Positions 1 to 9,781 of a stretch of 64,000 nucleotides of DNA are shown piece by piece. The stretch comes from Akebia trifoliata (taxonomy: Eukaryota > Streptophyta > Magnoliopsida > Ranunculales > Lardizabalaceae). A model generated the notes under the pieces. The model had not been told where the DNA came from. It saw only the letters and a program-made list of their open reading frames with translations, and did not search any database. Position 1 is the first letter of the stretch. Each line of letters opens with the position of its first letter. The stretch covers positions 17,435,086 through 17,499,085 of the forward strand of contig CM030707.1 in NCBI GenBank assembly GCA_017979445.1, given 5' to 3'. The position numbers and the translations under genes are program-made.

Positions 1-726
1 GTTAACTTTTCATATAATGAAATATGCTAAGTTGCTGCTCATGCTCATAAATATTGAAAAGCTAAGAAGTCAAGTCATTCAGACTTAAAAACTAATAGTA
101 TCAGCAGCTCAGCCATGAATATCACCATTTGGTATCTATAACTTTCTGAATAAATCCTGTGAAGGCTGCGAAGCCTAGCCTTTAATTTGATCTCTTTTAG
201 ATGTAAGTTTATAGTCTATGCGGAACTGTTTTATCTTTGGCATCTCAGATAGAAATAGTGTAGTAAATCCTGTGAAAGCTGCAAAGCCTAGTCTTTCATG
301 AGAGAGAGGTTGCACTTGCTTTTATAATAATGGATATATTCTATATGTAGACATTATTTATCTGGGGATGGTTATTACCTCTAGCAAGACATTTGAATTT
401 GTGATTTTGTATTGTCTTGATTCTTCTTGCCTGAGCACGAGACTTACTACACATTAAAGGTGGGGAACATTTCAGATGTTCAACTGTTATGGTTCTTTTC
501 TGGCTTTACGCGTCTCTACATTTTATTTCTGGATTTAGATCACTGGTTTATTCTTTTTTCTATGATAAATATTTTACAACAAGGCAATGATATTTGTTGA
601 TTGTTCTGCAACTTGTATAAGATCGGTTTTAATGATTCATTTGTTTTATTCTAAGTCACCACTGATCAGGAACCTCAAGTTTGTATTAAGTATGATGATT
701 TTAGTTTCAAAATTTATGCTTAACAG
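1..726 (+). other. Intron upstream of the ASHH2 terminal exon
   Basis: No coding segment is recognisable here. The stretch ends in a pyrimidine-poor but canonical acceptor (AACAG at 722-726) directly before the open reading frame of the next exon, so it is read as the last intron of the gene. A short direct repeat sits inside it: the block around 153-186 (AATCCTGTGAAGGCTGCGAA) recurs with a few substitutions at about 266-299. Confidence 0.55.
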
Positions 727-1956
727 GTCCACCAAATTGCACGGAATTTCCGAGACAAATGGATTCCTCGAGCCTTTAGAAGAATTAGCTACTCAGACAG
801 GGATGATATTAAGTTGGAAGTGCCAAGTGGCCCGGACTCCAATTGGTCTTCAACGTCATATAAACGATGGCATGATCAGGGTGCAAGGTCCACAGAAGCT
901 ATTGACTGTGTTCGTCAAGCAGTGCTTGGAGCAACTCCGCTCGACACTGATAACCAACAGGGCAGTCCTCGATCTTCCTTGGCTGGTTGTGCAACAAATG
1001 GAGCAAAGACACGCAAGCGTAAAAGCCGGTGGGATCAACCTACTGAGAACCCAGATCAACTATCACCGGAGCTCATGGAGGACAAAAAGATGAGACATAA
1101 ACTGGACCCCAATACACAACAGCCTAAGATCGATGAGGAAGAAAAGATTTGCAATGGCTGTGATAGCACTCCTTCTCAGCAAGCTGAAAATGGTTCTAGC
1201 GTTGATGTAATGCAGTGCATCCACGAAGATGCACCTCCCGGGTTTCCATCTCTGCTCAACAGCCCTCCTGTTCCATCTGATACTTTGGCGACTATTACGG
1301 TTAATCTTCCCTCACAACAAAACCACCATAGAAGTGATGCTTCTGAAGTCGTTACAGGGTGTCTTCAAGGGAGGTACCTTTCTCACTTGCCCGTCTCGTA
1401 TGGAATTCCATTATCCTTTGTGGAACAGTTGGGGACTCCCCATGAAGAAACAGTGGACGGTTGGTGTGTCGCACCTGCCATACCTTTCCATCCTTTTCCG
1501 CCTTTACCTCCATTTCCACGCAACAAAAGTAACGGCCCGCCATCATCATCTGCTATGATGACGAACGGACGTAGAGAAGAGGTGCAACGGGACAGCCGCT
1601 GTCCTTCATCCCATGAAGGGGATCCAAGCACATCAGGGTCAAGGCCACCAGATGGGTCACCTTCTAGAGCTAACAACCAACATATGGTCGAGAGAATGAG
1701 GTGTACATCGGGTAGTATGGGGAGGAGGCAGTTCAGGCAGCAGAATTGGAATAATGTGAAGTGTCCTCCTCCATGGGTTCGGAGAAGGAATGGGTTTGGA
1801 TTCAGGGCAAAAAACTCAAGAAGTGGAGTATATAATGTAGGTTTAGGAAGTGTAGAAAATGAGAGCAGAAGTTTTTGTTCAGAAGGTTTAAGTGTTGGAG
1901 GCGATAATGTTAGCTCTACTTTCTATCAACCTCCACGACGCCAATTCGATCGTTGA
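727..1956 (+). CDS. ASHH2: Histone-lysine N-methyltransferase ASHH2-like, C-terminal exon (partial)
   Basis: This exon encodes 409 residues and a stop (TGA 1954-1956). It begins after an AG acceptor with VHQIARNFRDKWIPR, continues through a basic RKRKSRWDQP patch, a PPGFPSLL motif, a segment with YGIPLSFVEQLGTP and a proline-rich FHPFPPLPPFPR, and ends in an arginine, glycine and asparagine-rich tail. From memory these blocks match the C-terminal end of plant ASHH2 (SDG8/EFS), the nuclear H3K36 methyltransferase that marks transcribed genes and supports FLC expression. The catalytic AWS-SET-postSET and CW domains are upstream of the window, so the family call rests on tail motifs only. There is no frameshift. 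The alternative is another large nuclear plant protein sharing this tail. Confidence 0.65.
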   Translation, partial: VHQIARNFRDKWIPRAFRRISYSDRDDIKLEVPSGPDSNWSSTSYKRWHDQGARSTEAIDCVRQAVLGATPLDTDNQQGSPRSSLAGCATNGAKTRKRKSRWDQPTENPDQLSPELMEDKKMRHKLDPNTQQPKIDEEEKICNGCDSTPSQQAENGSSVDVMQCIHEDAPPGFPSLLNSPPVPSDTLATITVNLPSQQNHHRSDASEVVTGCLQGRYLSHLPVSYGIPLSFVEQLGTPHEETVDGWCVAPAIPFHPFPPLPPFPRNKSNGPPSSSAMMTNGRREEVQRDSRCPSSHEGDPSTSGSRPPDGSPSRANNQHMVERMRCTSGSMGRRQFRQQNWNNVKCPPPWVRRRNGFGFRAKNSRSGVYNVGLGSVENESRSFCSEGLSVGGDNVSSTFYQPPRRQFDR

Positions 1957-3193
1957 TTGAAAGACAAAAAGTGTGTAGAGCGGCATGTTTTACTCTCTTA
2001 TGTATTTCTCATTCTTTTATTTACACAGGCTTTATCATTGGTGGAAGCCTCTTGTTCAATTCCAGTCCTCCCTGACTTCTCAAGCTTCAATACTAATTAA
2101 TTGCTGAGATCAAGAGCAGTAGCAATTTGATGACATCATACTCTTTTAGGCACCCATCGACCACCTCGAAGAGGTAATACTTCCTCCTGTTCAATTTCTT
2201 GGGAAACAAAGAGTGAAACTAAATGATACAATATGTTTCGATGTTAAATGGAAATAAAAATATTGATTTATCTCAGAATCTTTTAAACTGTGCCTCTAGT
2301 CTTGTTAGTACTATTCGGAGGCACAAGGAATTGAGGCATGATCATACATTCTGAATGGTGAATGTAAAGTAAATTGTTCAAAAAGGCATGGTAATCAATT
2401 ATGGAGTAAATATTTCTTTTTAGGTGTGGAGTTGGTTTGTGAGATAGATAGTCGTAGTTGGTTCATGTTGTATGGTTTACGATGTTTCTATTTTTTCGGT
2501 CTCTACCTCCTTTATATCATCTCTACCTCCTTGACTAGCTGCCTTTTGCCTTTTCGGCTCTGTTGAATTTTATACTTCAGAAAATAAAAATTGGGCAAAT
2601 CAGTTTTAAAGCTGTTTGAACATAGTAAATACACTGAAATGTCCGACTGTGAATAGAGAAGTTTGGATTGTCTAGTTTATGTGGTGTAAAATGGCAGTTG
2701 TTGCTAACTTGCTACCATGTGTATAGCCAAATTGAAAATTTTAGTCTTATTTGTGTCATTTGATGTGAAAAAGCCTCAAAACAGTTTGAAGAGTAATGAG
2801 TAGTATTTTAAATCCCCCCTTGTTCTCTTTTATTGAAAGCTATGCTATGAAGCCTCACTACCAATCTCCATGAAAAGAACCCAACTTTGGCACGATACCC
2901 CTTCTTCCTTGACCTCTTTGAGATGCCCAGAAACAAGTAATCTTTTCTTTTTCTTTCTTATTTATCAGGCATGTTTTTGTGAGACTATTTAGAAAAGAAA
3001 AGAAAAAATCAATTTTGTAGTTCAGGCTACATAAAACTACCCTTTCAATCAAATCAAAACCTTGCTCCACGGTTTTCTTTTGCACAGCTCTTAACCAAGG
3101 TTTAGAATCTCATTTTGATGCAATGTTTCAGTTGAGAGAAACTTAGACTGAAATATTTTGAAACATTAAAGGTTTTGGATGTAATAATGCTGA
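1957..3193. other. 3' flank of ASHH2-like gene, no second gene seen
   Basis: The first few hundred bases after the stop are probably 3' untranslated region; an AATAAA-type signal lies near 2252 (GGAAATAAAAATA). The remainder is AT-rich with no ORF of convincing composition and no recognised repeat. Confidence 0.4.
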
Positions 3194-3350
3194 AGTGACC
3201 TAAAGATTGTATCTCATATCGCACACCCTGACGTGAAAGTGTGTAGGAACCATAGATGCTTTTCATTAAGATGCGAGGCAAAAAGCATCTATGGTTCCTG
3301 CACACTTTCATGTCAGGATGTGCGATATGAGGTACAATCTTGAGGCCACT
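3194..3350. repeat. Long foldback hairpin (70-bp arms, 17-nt loop)
   Basis: The arm at 3194-3263 is the reverse complement of 3281-3350 at 64 of 70 positions, with a 17-nt loop at 3264-3280. Landmarks are GGAACCATAGATGC on one arm and GCATCTATGGTTCC on the other. The arms are gap-free. No clear target-site duplication flanks it, so it could be a foldback MITE or a hairpin RNA locus. A poly-A run follows at about 3363-3384. Confidence 0.85.
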
Positions 3351-4573
3351 ACTGGACGACTCAAAAAAAAAAAAAAAAAAAAAACGTGTTTTGAGTCCAA
3401 AATTTTATGAATTACGGTACCTTATAGTATTTTTTAGGAGAATGGATAGTCAGGTTCTTAGAGAAAAAAAACTAGGTATAAAAGAGTATATAGTAATTGG
3501 AGGGGAAAGATTTGAGTTTTTCTAGACCTCTCTAATAGAAAAAGGATATTTTAGTTAAAATAGGTGTAATGGTATTTTTATAATTCTGAGAAATTTTTTA
3601 ATGTGGATTTTGATAAACAATACTCACCCTTCTTTCAAGATCACTGGCCCATTTATCCGTTTCGAATATAAATGGCACAATTTAATAAAATTAAATCGTT
3701 CAATGACATTGGGTACTATAATTATCCAGTAAATTAACTTGGTTTAGATTTCCTTGATGTGGTTCATGTCCTACCAATTAATGTATAATATATAATGATA
3801 TATATGGTAACATATAATCATTTTTGGGAACCCTAGCAATTAGTGAAAATATAGATCTAATTGCCTCTAGAGGCATAATTCTACAGCTGTTAAGAATTTA
3901 ATTTATTCTTATTTGGGTTTTCTAATATAATTCAGACCAGTGGCGATTTGAGATCAATCCATGCAGATGGATCGGACCCTTGTCAGATTCAGTTTCTTTT
4001 CGGGTCTAAATGCGACGATCCAATCCCAGGTCAGGGTCGGATCAAATAGATCTGATATACAAAATTTAAATAAATTTAATACATTTAAACAAATCATGTA
4101 ATATAATTTACATAATTTTTTTCCGGTTGTATTGGGACATGATTGATCCAGACCCGATTTGGTAGATTATCAAACCAGATACTACTCGAAACCCAAATCC
4201 ACAATCCATATCCAAAGTTACCGGATCAGGACAAATTAAATTTTGGGTCTGATCCGATCCATTGGTTCTCTGCTGCTCCATCAATTCTATCATCTCTTAT
4301 AGAATATGTTAAAAGTAAAAAAAAGATAGAAGAAGCCAACTCTAATATTATTGAATCAGAGAGGGACCTATAATATTTTATATTAATGAAGGATGAAATA
4401 AAAAATTCTTCTATTCTAGGGGGAGAGATGCGGAAACAGACTTAGTTGTTACAACTAAAACTCTTTTTTTCCTTCCATCATACACATTCTTGCCATCTTA
4501 AGTGAAAAAAAAAAAAATCTTATAAAGAAAAACTGTCTTTGTGCAAAAGCTTAGCCCAATATACATGTAGAAC
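3351..4573. other. AT-rich intergenic DNA
   Basis: Contains the poly-A tract near 3363-3384 and, from about 3940 to 4265, repeated short GGATC/GACCC-type motifs in both orientations (for example near 3968, 4020, 4145 and 4250). These resemble the degraded ends of the non-autonomous elements seen near 47050-47500. No gene is evident. Confidence 0.4.
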
Positions 4574-5381
4574 ATGAAAGAAGAGAAGAAGGAGAAGAAG
4601 AGTGATGGGCCCGGCAAGAATGGCGTGATCATCACCGTCTATATCGAATCAAATACACGTGGGCAACGTAAAAACTTCGATCTAGGCCGAAGAAATAATA
4701 AGCAAAAATTGTGTTCCTCCAAACATTCCAATTTGAAGTTAAATGGTTACGATCGAAAGGCAGAGCTCCTCACCTATGCTCGAGACCTTAGGCATGATTC
4801 ACATGAAGCCAAATGGCCTAGAAAGAATTTAAGACCCAAAATTAAGGTAAGATCACCAATTCTTAAGATGGAGAGTTTATATTGTCACACCAACTTTTTG
4901 TTATAACACACCAAATAATGAAAGTTAATATCGTTTATATGATCAACCCACTTTCCCTTTCGTTGTCGTCATCTGGTTCTTCAAACAAGCTCTTCAATTT
5001 GGTTTATGATATAGAGTGATTAAGACCTTTGATATCCTTATTTGGTGTGTCATATGTAATTTTCTGAATTGGTGTATTTATATAGAAAAATTGGTGTGGC
5101 AATATAATATTTTTTGAATAGGCATTTTTTCTATGTTTTAGATTTGATGATAGAGCTTGGAATATCAGTGGAGCTGGAAACCATCTCGGTTGAAATTTCG
5201 GGTGTCGTTCATGAGGATCTTGAGTTTGGCGAGAAAGCGATGGAAATTTGGTCAAATCACATCGGAAAAGGAGAAGAAAGTAGAAGAGAGATCATCTTTA
5301 CTGGGAGAGATCAATGGCAATAGGAAGAGTAGAACCCAGAGAAAGAATTCTCACCATTTCTGTGTAAGATTCATATATTAG
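4574..5381 (+). CDS. Hypothetical small basic protein, two-exon model
   Basis: Exon 1 (4574-4846) starts with a lysine and glutamate-rich stretch (MKEEKKEKK) and contains KLNGYDRKAELLTYARDLR, ending at a good donor, AAG|GTAAGA. Exon 2 is proposed at 5169-5381, after acceptor ATCAG (5164-5168), in phase 0. It opens with WSWKPSRLKFRVSFMR and ARKRWKF and then becomes lysine-rich. The joined product is 161 residues, very basic, with no signal peptide or membrane segment seen. The tyrosine-arginine-leucine helix followed by a tryptophan and arginine-rich block resembles families of small uncharacterised plant proteins, but I cannot name one. The single intron is largely filled by a MITE (4871-5110). 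A further exon after 5360 (GTAAGA at 5363) is possible. Expression evidence would be needed for certainty. Confidence 0.42.
4871..5110. mobile_element. MITE of the CCACACCAA family (copy 1, in intron)
   Basis: One end reads ATTGTCACACCAACTTTTTG (4881 onward) and the other, inverted, reads TTGGTGTGGCAATATAA near 5090-5107. The ends match the other copies listed below. It lies wholly between the two proposed exons of the small basic protein gene. Confidence 0.6.
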
Positions 5382-5450
5382 TTTACTACACCACCTTTTA
5401 CTTGATTTTATGTTTTAAGAGATTATTCTCTGAGTTTCAATTTTAATTTT

Positions 5451-5745
5451 AGAGATGTTCTATTGCCACACCAACATTTGCTAATGCCACCCCAAATGTG
5501 TGTTAATTCCTTTATAATCAACGAATTCGCCAATAAATTACCAATGAGATCACTGATGTGGCAAAATTGTTGGTATTTTATAAGCGGATTTGTTGATTAT
5601 AAAAGTGGCAAATTCATTGGAAAAACATGTTTTGGGAATTAAAATGACCCATGTACCGGACTCATAATTTTGTCATATTCTGAGCACGAAATGGAGATTC
5701 ACTCTTGGTGATTTACATATGAATTGGTGTGGCAATAGAAGCTCT
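5451..5745. mobile_element. MITE of the CCACACCAA family (copy 2)
   Basis: Left end AGAGATGTTCTATTGCCACA at 5451 pairs with right end TGTGGCAATAGAAGCTCT ending at 5745. About 295 bp long with no coding capacity. This copy shows the terminal inverted repeats clearly; the target duplication is unclear because both flanks are T- and A-rich. Confidence 0.75.
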
Positions 5746-5972
5746 ATTATTTATTTATTTAGTTTGGTGTGTTTGCAGAGGAGATTAAGGTGTGTTCTGA
5801 AAGAGATATCTTGTGGGTGGAAGTGCAACAAGGAATGAATGAGGATGCATGTTTCTCTCTATATCTTTGATTTACATTAATGGGTAGAGGATTCATCCAT
5901 ACATGTTTGAATTTGATCTAGGTGTGCCAAATTTTAGATGTTTTAGACCCATAAAAGTTTGATTTTATTTAT

Positions 5973-6097
5973 AGAATTTCTATTGCCACACCAACTTTTA
6001 CTAACACCTCACCAACTGTGTACAAATCTTTGGTGATTTACATAGAAATTGGTGTGGCATTAGTAAAAGTTGGTGTGGCAATAACAACCATCTTTTG
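5973..6097. mobile_element. Short MITE of the CCACACCAA family (copy 3)
   Basis: Left end near 5980 reads TTCTATTGCCACACCAACTT; the right end near 6070-6085 reads AAGTTGGTGTGGCAATAA. TTTATTTAT occurs directly on both sides (5964-5972 and 6098-6106), compatible with a 9-bp target duplication. The copy at 54207 has similar flanks. Confidence 0.7.
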
Positions 6098-6395
6098 TTT
6101 ATTTATTATTATTATTTTTAATTTTTAACTTGCTAAAGTTAGTTGTTACAGATCCTTTATTTTCTCTAGTAGTTGAATAATACTTGTAGAATTGGACAAA
6201 GTTCCATGTTCACAGCCAAAATTATTGGGCCACCCATATTTTTAAGGGCAAATTACCATTTCTTGAGTTGAATATGACGAAATCGACTCACCATTCATTT
6301 TAATTCCCAAAACATGAAAAGAGTGATCATGGGTTTTTTAATGTGATAATCTCGCTGATATAAAGTAGCGAGATCACTGATATATATATATATAG

Positions 6396-6705
6396 CGTTC
6401 AATGGCTAATTTTTTGGCAAAACATTTTTCAAAACATGAGTTAGAAATTTTGGAATGGGCTGATTTTTGGTGAGGATGATCTCCTCACTGTAGAGATCAT
6501 CCTCACCAAAAATCAGCCCATTCCAAAACTTCTAACTTATGTTTTGAAAAATGTTTTGCCAAAAAGTTAGCCATTGAAAACGGGCTGATTTTTGGTGAGG
6601 ATGATCTCCTCACTGTAGAGATCATCCTCACCAAAAATCAGCCCATTCCAAAACTTCTAACTCATGTTTTGAAAAATGTTTTGCCAAAAAGTTAGCCATT
6701 GAACG
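6396..6705. repeat. Compound foldback element (palindrome with duplicated arm)
   Basis: The left arm (about 6396-6483, starting CGTTCAATGGCTAA) is complementary to 6493-6578. The core plus right arm is then tandemly duplicated: 6459-6578 and 6583-6702 are nearly identical, one visible difference being CTTAT versus CTCAT. The element ends TTAGCCATTGAACG, inverted to its start. The transcript of either half would fold into a long near-perfect duplex around GATGATCTCCTCACTG. No ORF. A diverged relative lies at 48785-49205. Confidence 0.85.
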
Positions 6706-7131
6706 GGACCCATATTTATATATTTCAAAGTGACAATCTCACTGATTTATGTAGTGACGATCTCGCTAAAAAGAAGTGAACTTACGAGATCGTCACTTCT
6801 TTAACTAACAACAATGTCACTTTTCAAACAAATATTCATTAGAAACCAAGAAATGGATATTAAAAAAAAAGAGAGAGAGAAAGAAAGAAGGAACTCTCTC
6901 TCTCACACAACCAGATCCATTAGAATTTAAATAGCTTCTCTCACTTGAGTCAAAACCCACAATAATTTCTTGGGAAAAGAGGAAATGGAATGGGTGCAGT
7001 AATTAAAAAATTGGAATGGCTATTTCCACCATAAACGCCATAGTAATTGTGTTTTAAGAAAGTTACTATGGCAACATAAGCTCTATATACGCAATTAATG
7101 TAGATTTATTTATTTATTTTAGGTTTTTGAG
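6706..7131. other. Intergenic, low-complexity and short inverted motifs
   Basis: Holds GAGATCGTCACTT-type motifs near 6785 that echo ATCTCGCT motifs near 6350 and 6765, then a GA-rich run at about 6868-6890. No gene recognised. Confidence 0.35.
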
Positions 7132-7240
7132 GATGGGGGTTCTCAACTTGTAGGCCTGACAAGTCAACTACCCCTCAAAGCATCATATCTCGCCCAAATC
7201 CACCCCCCTTGGTATGTGCAATACCCCACCAATCACACAT
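7132..7240 (+). repeat. Dispersed repeat, copy A (pair with 15129-15250)
   Basis: Shares ordered blocks with 15129-15250: GATGGGGGTTCT at the start, GTAGGCC(T/C)GAC next, ATCTCGCCCAAATCC in the middle and GTGCAATACCCCACC/GCAATACCCCACAAACC at the end. It is more GC-rich than its surroundings. Class unknown; no A or B box is obvious. Confidence 0.6.
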
Positions 7241-8181
7241 ATCAAATAAGCAAAGTTTAATCCTTATAGTAGTCAACAAGGGGGTTTGAACTTATAATTA
7301 AATTATTTATTTATTTATTTATAATGATAGTGTAGATTATCTAAATTTGCATTATTGTCAATATTATATTTCATTATATATACCCGCTCATGGGTACTAA
7401 CAATCACGAGCATCCTCTTTCGGGTTAAGAGGGTATAAGAGAGACAATAAAATTAGAAAAGTATTATTGGAAAAAAAAAAGACAATATAATTTAAAGAGT
7501 ATTATTAGAAAAATAAGGAGAATAGGAAAGATAATATATACAGTTGAAAGGATATTTTTGAAAATGAGTACAAGAGGAAAGGAAATAAAGTTGAAATATA
7601 TTATGAGATTTAATCCAAACCATTCTTTGTAAAGCGATAAAGACTGAGATAAGGGGTGATGACCATCCTGTCTTAGTATATATAGTTATATTCATAATTA
7701 GACATTATTTTTCCTCTTTTATAAAAAATAGCTTTATTTTTTGGAATTTTTTCAAATATAATAACTACCAACCAAAAAGTTAATTTGGAGTAAAACATTA
7801 TTGTTTGGAATTTTCATCGAGATCTTTCCAACAACACATTAAAATTTTAATAATGATTACTAGTAAAAAAAAAATTCCTACAATACACTTGATTTTTTAT
7901 AACAAACCATGGTGCACACGAAAGGAAAATAGTTATTTTTATTGAATTACTAAATTCAAGCTCCCTCATCTATTTTTGTTGTAGATTGGAAAATGAAAAA
8001 GAAAATACAGAAAAACTATAATTTTATTGATATGACGACTTGGAGGAGCCAACCATAAATTGTGGGCAAAGTCTCGATGTCTCTCCTCCACTTCCCCCCA
8101 ACCTAATATACCTCAATAAATAAATAAATAAATAAATAAATCAAACAACCTAATTGATCAGATATTTAAGAATCCTAATCT
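7241..8181. other. Intergenic AT-rich DNA with a degenerate repeat
   Basis: 7381-7600 has repeated motifs such as AAAGTATTATTGGAAAA and AGAGTATTATTAGAAAA. In reverse complement these match the degenerate array at 50448-50875, including a shared segment near CTCTTAACCC. A TAAA tetranucleotide run lies at about 8115-8140. No gene recognised. Confidence 0.4.
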
Positions 8182-8197
8182 AACATAATAACTCAAT

Positions 8198-8453
8198 AAA
8201 CCCGAGGGGTGTCTCAATGGCAATTTTGGATTCAACAAGCGGTAAGAGTCCGTATGTTGTGAGTAAGATATATAGTATGAGCAATATTTCCTCGAGGCCA
8301 TCCATGACGGCACACCATCACTTACTTGGTGCGTGTGATGTGCGGGCATTGCACATGCCTGGGGAACGGGCTTGTATGCTTTGGCTCCGGCTTGGCTCTT
8401 TCGATCCTCCTAGTCGGCCGTAGTTTGGACACCCCGTCATTAAAAAAAAAAAA
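8198..8453 (+). mobile_element. tRNA-derived SINE with target-site duplication
   Basis: The body is flanked by a perfect 15-bp direct repeat, ACATAATAACTCAAT, at 8183-8197 and 8454-8468. It ends in a poly-A tail (about 8442-8454). Near its 5' end TGTCTCAATGG (8210-8220) fits the RNA polymerase III A box and GGTAAGAGTCC (8241-8251) fits the B box at 9 of 11 positions, with normal 31-bp spacing. Size (256 bp), tail and duplication are diagnostic of LINE-mobilised SINE insertion. The short ORFs across it are not genes. Confidence 0.85.
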
Positions 8454-8879
8454 ACATAATAACTCAATGTTGTTAGATAAGATATTAAATATCCAATTCA
8501 ATAATTTCTAAAATTATTGATTGCTAAATTAAGATTTACAGGTTTTTGTCATTATTTTTATTTTTCTCATTAGCTCTTAAGGGTCTTAATTTTATGGTTC
8601 TAACCCCACATAATTCTTCCATGCATGCCCATTAGCATATATGTACAAAATCCTTTGTGTTGGGGTTTTGTATAAGGCTTAGGGCATCTCTAGCCTCAAC
8701 ATTATTGGGGTTGAAGTTTTGAAGTGGTGAAAAGATTAATATCCCTTTTGAGGGTATGAATAAGGATGAGAGATGATAAATTGTCATACTTTTGGTGCAC
8801 ATACCTAACGCACGCTTACGTGGGAGTACATAACTTATTAATAAAAGAAGAGAAAATTCTCTCTTTTGCCCATTCTCTG

Positions 8880-9125
8880 TCCATATTTATTTTTTAGATT
8901 TCAAATTTTAAAAAGATCGTTGGGCCCACATTGATTATCACATTGACAATCAAACAACATAGTCATCTAGATTCCATGAAAATATTCATATTTAAAAAAT
9001 AAAAAATAAAAACAATTGTTTTTCAAGCTTGAGCCAAGATGTTTAAAATGGATGGCTATCAAGTACTCAAATTTAAAATTAAAATTCAACGGTGAAAAAT
9101 AACTGTTTTTTTTTTTTTTTTTTTT
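8880..9125 (-). repeat. Dispersed repeat family R1, copy 1
   Basis: Read in reverse, it contains CCATCCATTTTAAACATCTTGG followed by a polypyrimidine-rich stretch, matching the CCATCCATTTTCAAAATCTT blocks at 59312 and 62153. In the forward sense it shares CACATTGATTATCACATTGA with the copy near 49630. The full-length form of this family seems to be the terminal-inverted-repeat element at 61977-62559. Confidence 0.6.
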
Positions 9126-9781
9126 TTAAATTTTAAAATTCATATAATGTTATCCTCTAGAACCCCATTTCATCGGATCATGATTTAAAATGTCAAAAGA
9201 TGATCAGATTTGAAAGTTTTTTTTTTTTTCACAATGGGTAAGAGAGAGAAATTCTCTTTTTCTCTCTTTTTGTTTTTTTTTGTTTTTTAATAAGTTAATG
9301 TGCCCGTCTATAAGCATTCACAAATAAAATCATTTTTCACTTAAATTTTTTGTTTTTGCTGTTTATAAACAACAATAACATTTAAAAAAAAGGTGAAATG
9401 CGTTTTTTTTATAAAAGGTAAAAATCAATTTTTAACTATTCACTTGATGGCAAATAGACGGAAAGGGTTACGTGAATCCGTTAGATAACAATAAGTGAGG
9501 TAAATATAATTGTCAAAAATGTTAGGGGGTCAACATGAATTTATGTCAAACCACAGGGGGCGAAAGTGTAATTTTCCCTTGTATATTTCGATAATCTTTA
9601 GTCGATCTGGACTAAAACCCGGTCCAGAAAAACCATGGTTTAAAACCCGCTCGTTCTGTGGCTTAAAACGCGTGCACGCACACTCACTCACTCACAGATA
9701 ACATAACTAAGAGCTAAATCTCTCGACTGTGAGTCGCTTTGCTCACTCTTACACCGAAGAAGAAGAAGAAGAAGAGTGGCT
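9126..9781 (+). promoter_or_regulatory. Upstream region of chloroplast LepA gene
   Basis: About 650 bp before the LepA start. It has no ORF of note. A possible TATA-like motif (TGTATATTT) lies near 9579, and a CACACACTCACTCACTCACA tract at about 9677-9696 followed by a pentuple GAA repeat at 9757-9775 probably belongs to the 5' untranslated leader. The assignment is positional; no transcription start can be proven. Confidence 0.35.

Noticed and set aside
587..1093. 168-codon ORF overlapping the ASHH2-like exon in another frame
   Set aside because: It crosses the intron/exon border and is out of frame with the recognisable ASHH2 motifs; treated as a shadow.
856..1676. Minus-strand ORFs across the ASHH2-like exon (856-1059, 1352-1549, 1383-1676)
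   Set aside because: They mirror a real coding exon on the plus strand and have no protein features of their own.
8217..8511. Two ORFs of 60-70 codons near 8217-8511
   Set aside because: They lie in the SINE body and its tail; the apparent coding is fortuitous.
9776..9781. Upstream GTG as start of LepA
   Set aside because: Plant nuclear genes start with ATG; ATG at 9782 is two codons downstream in the same frame and in good context.
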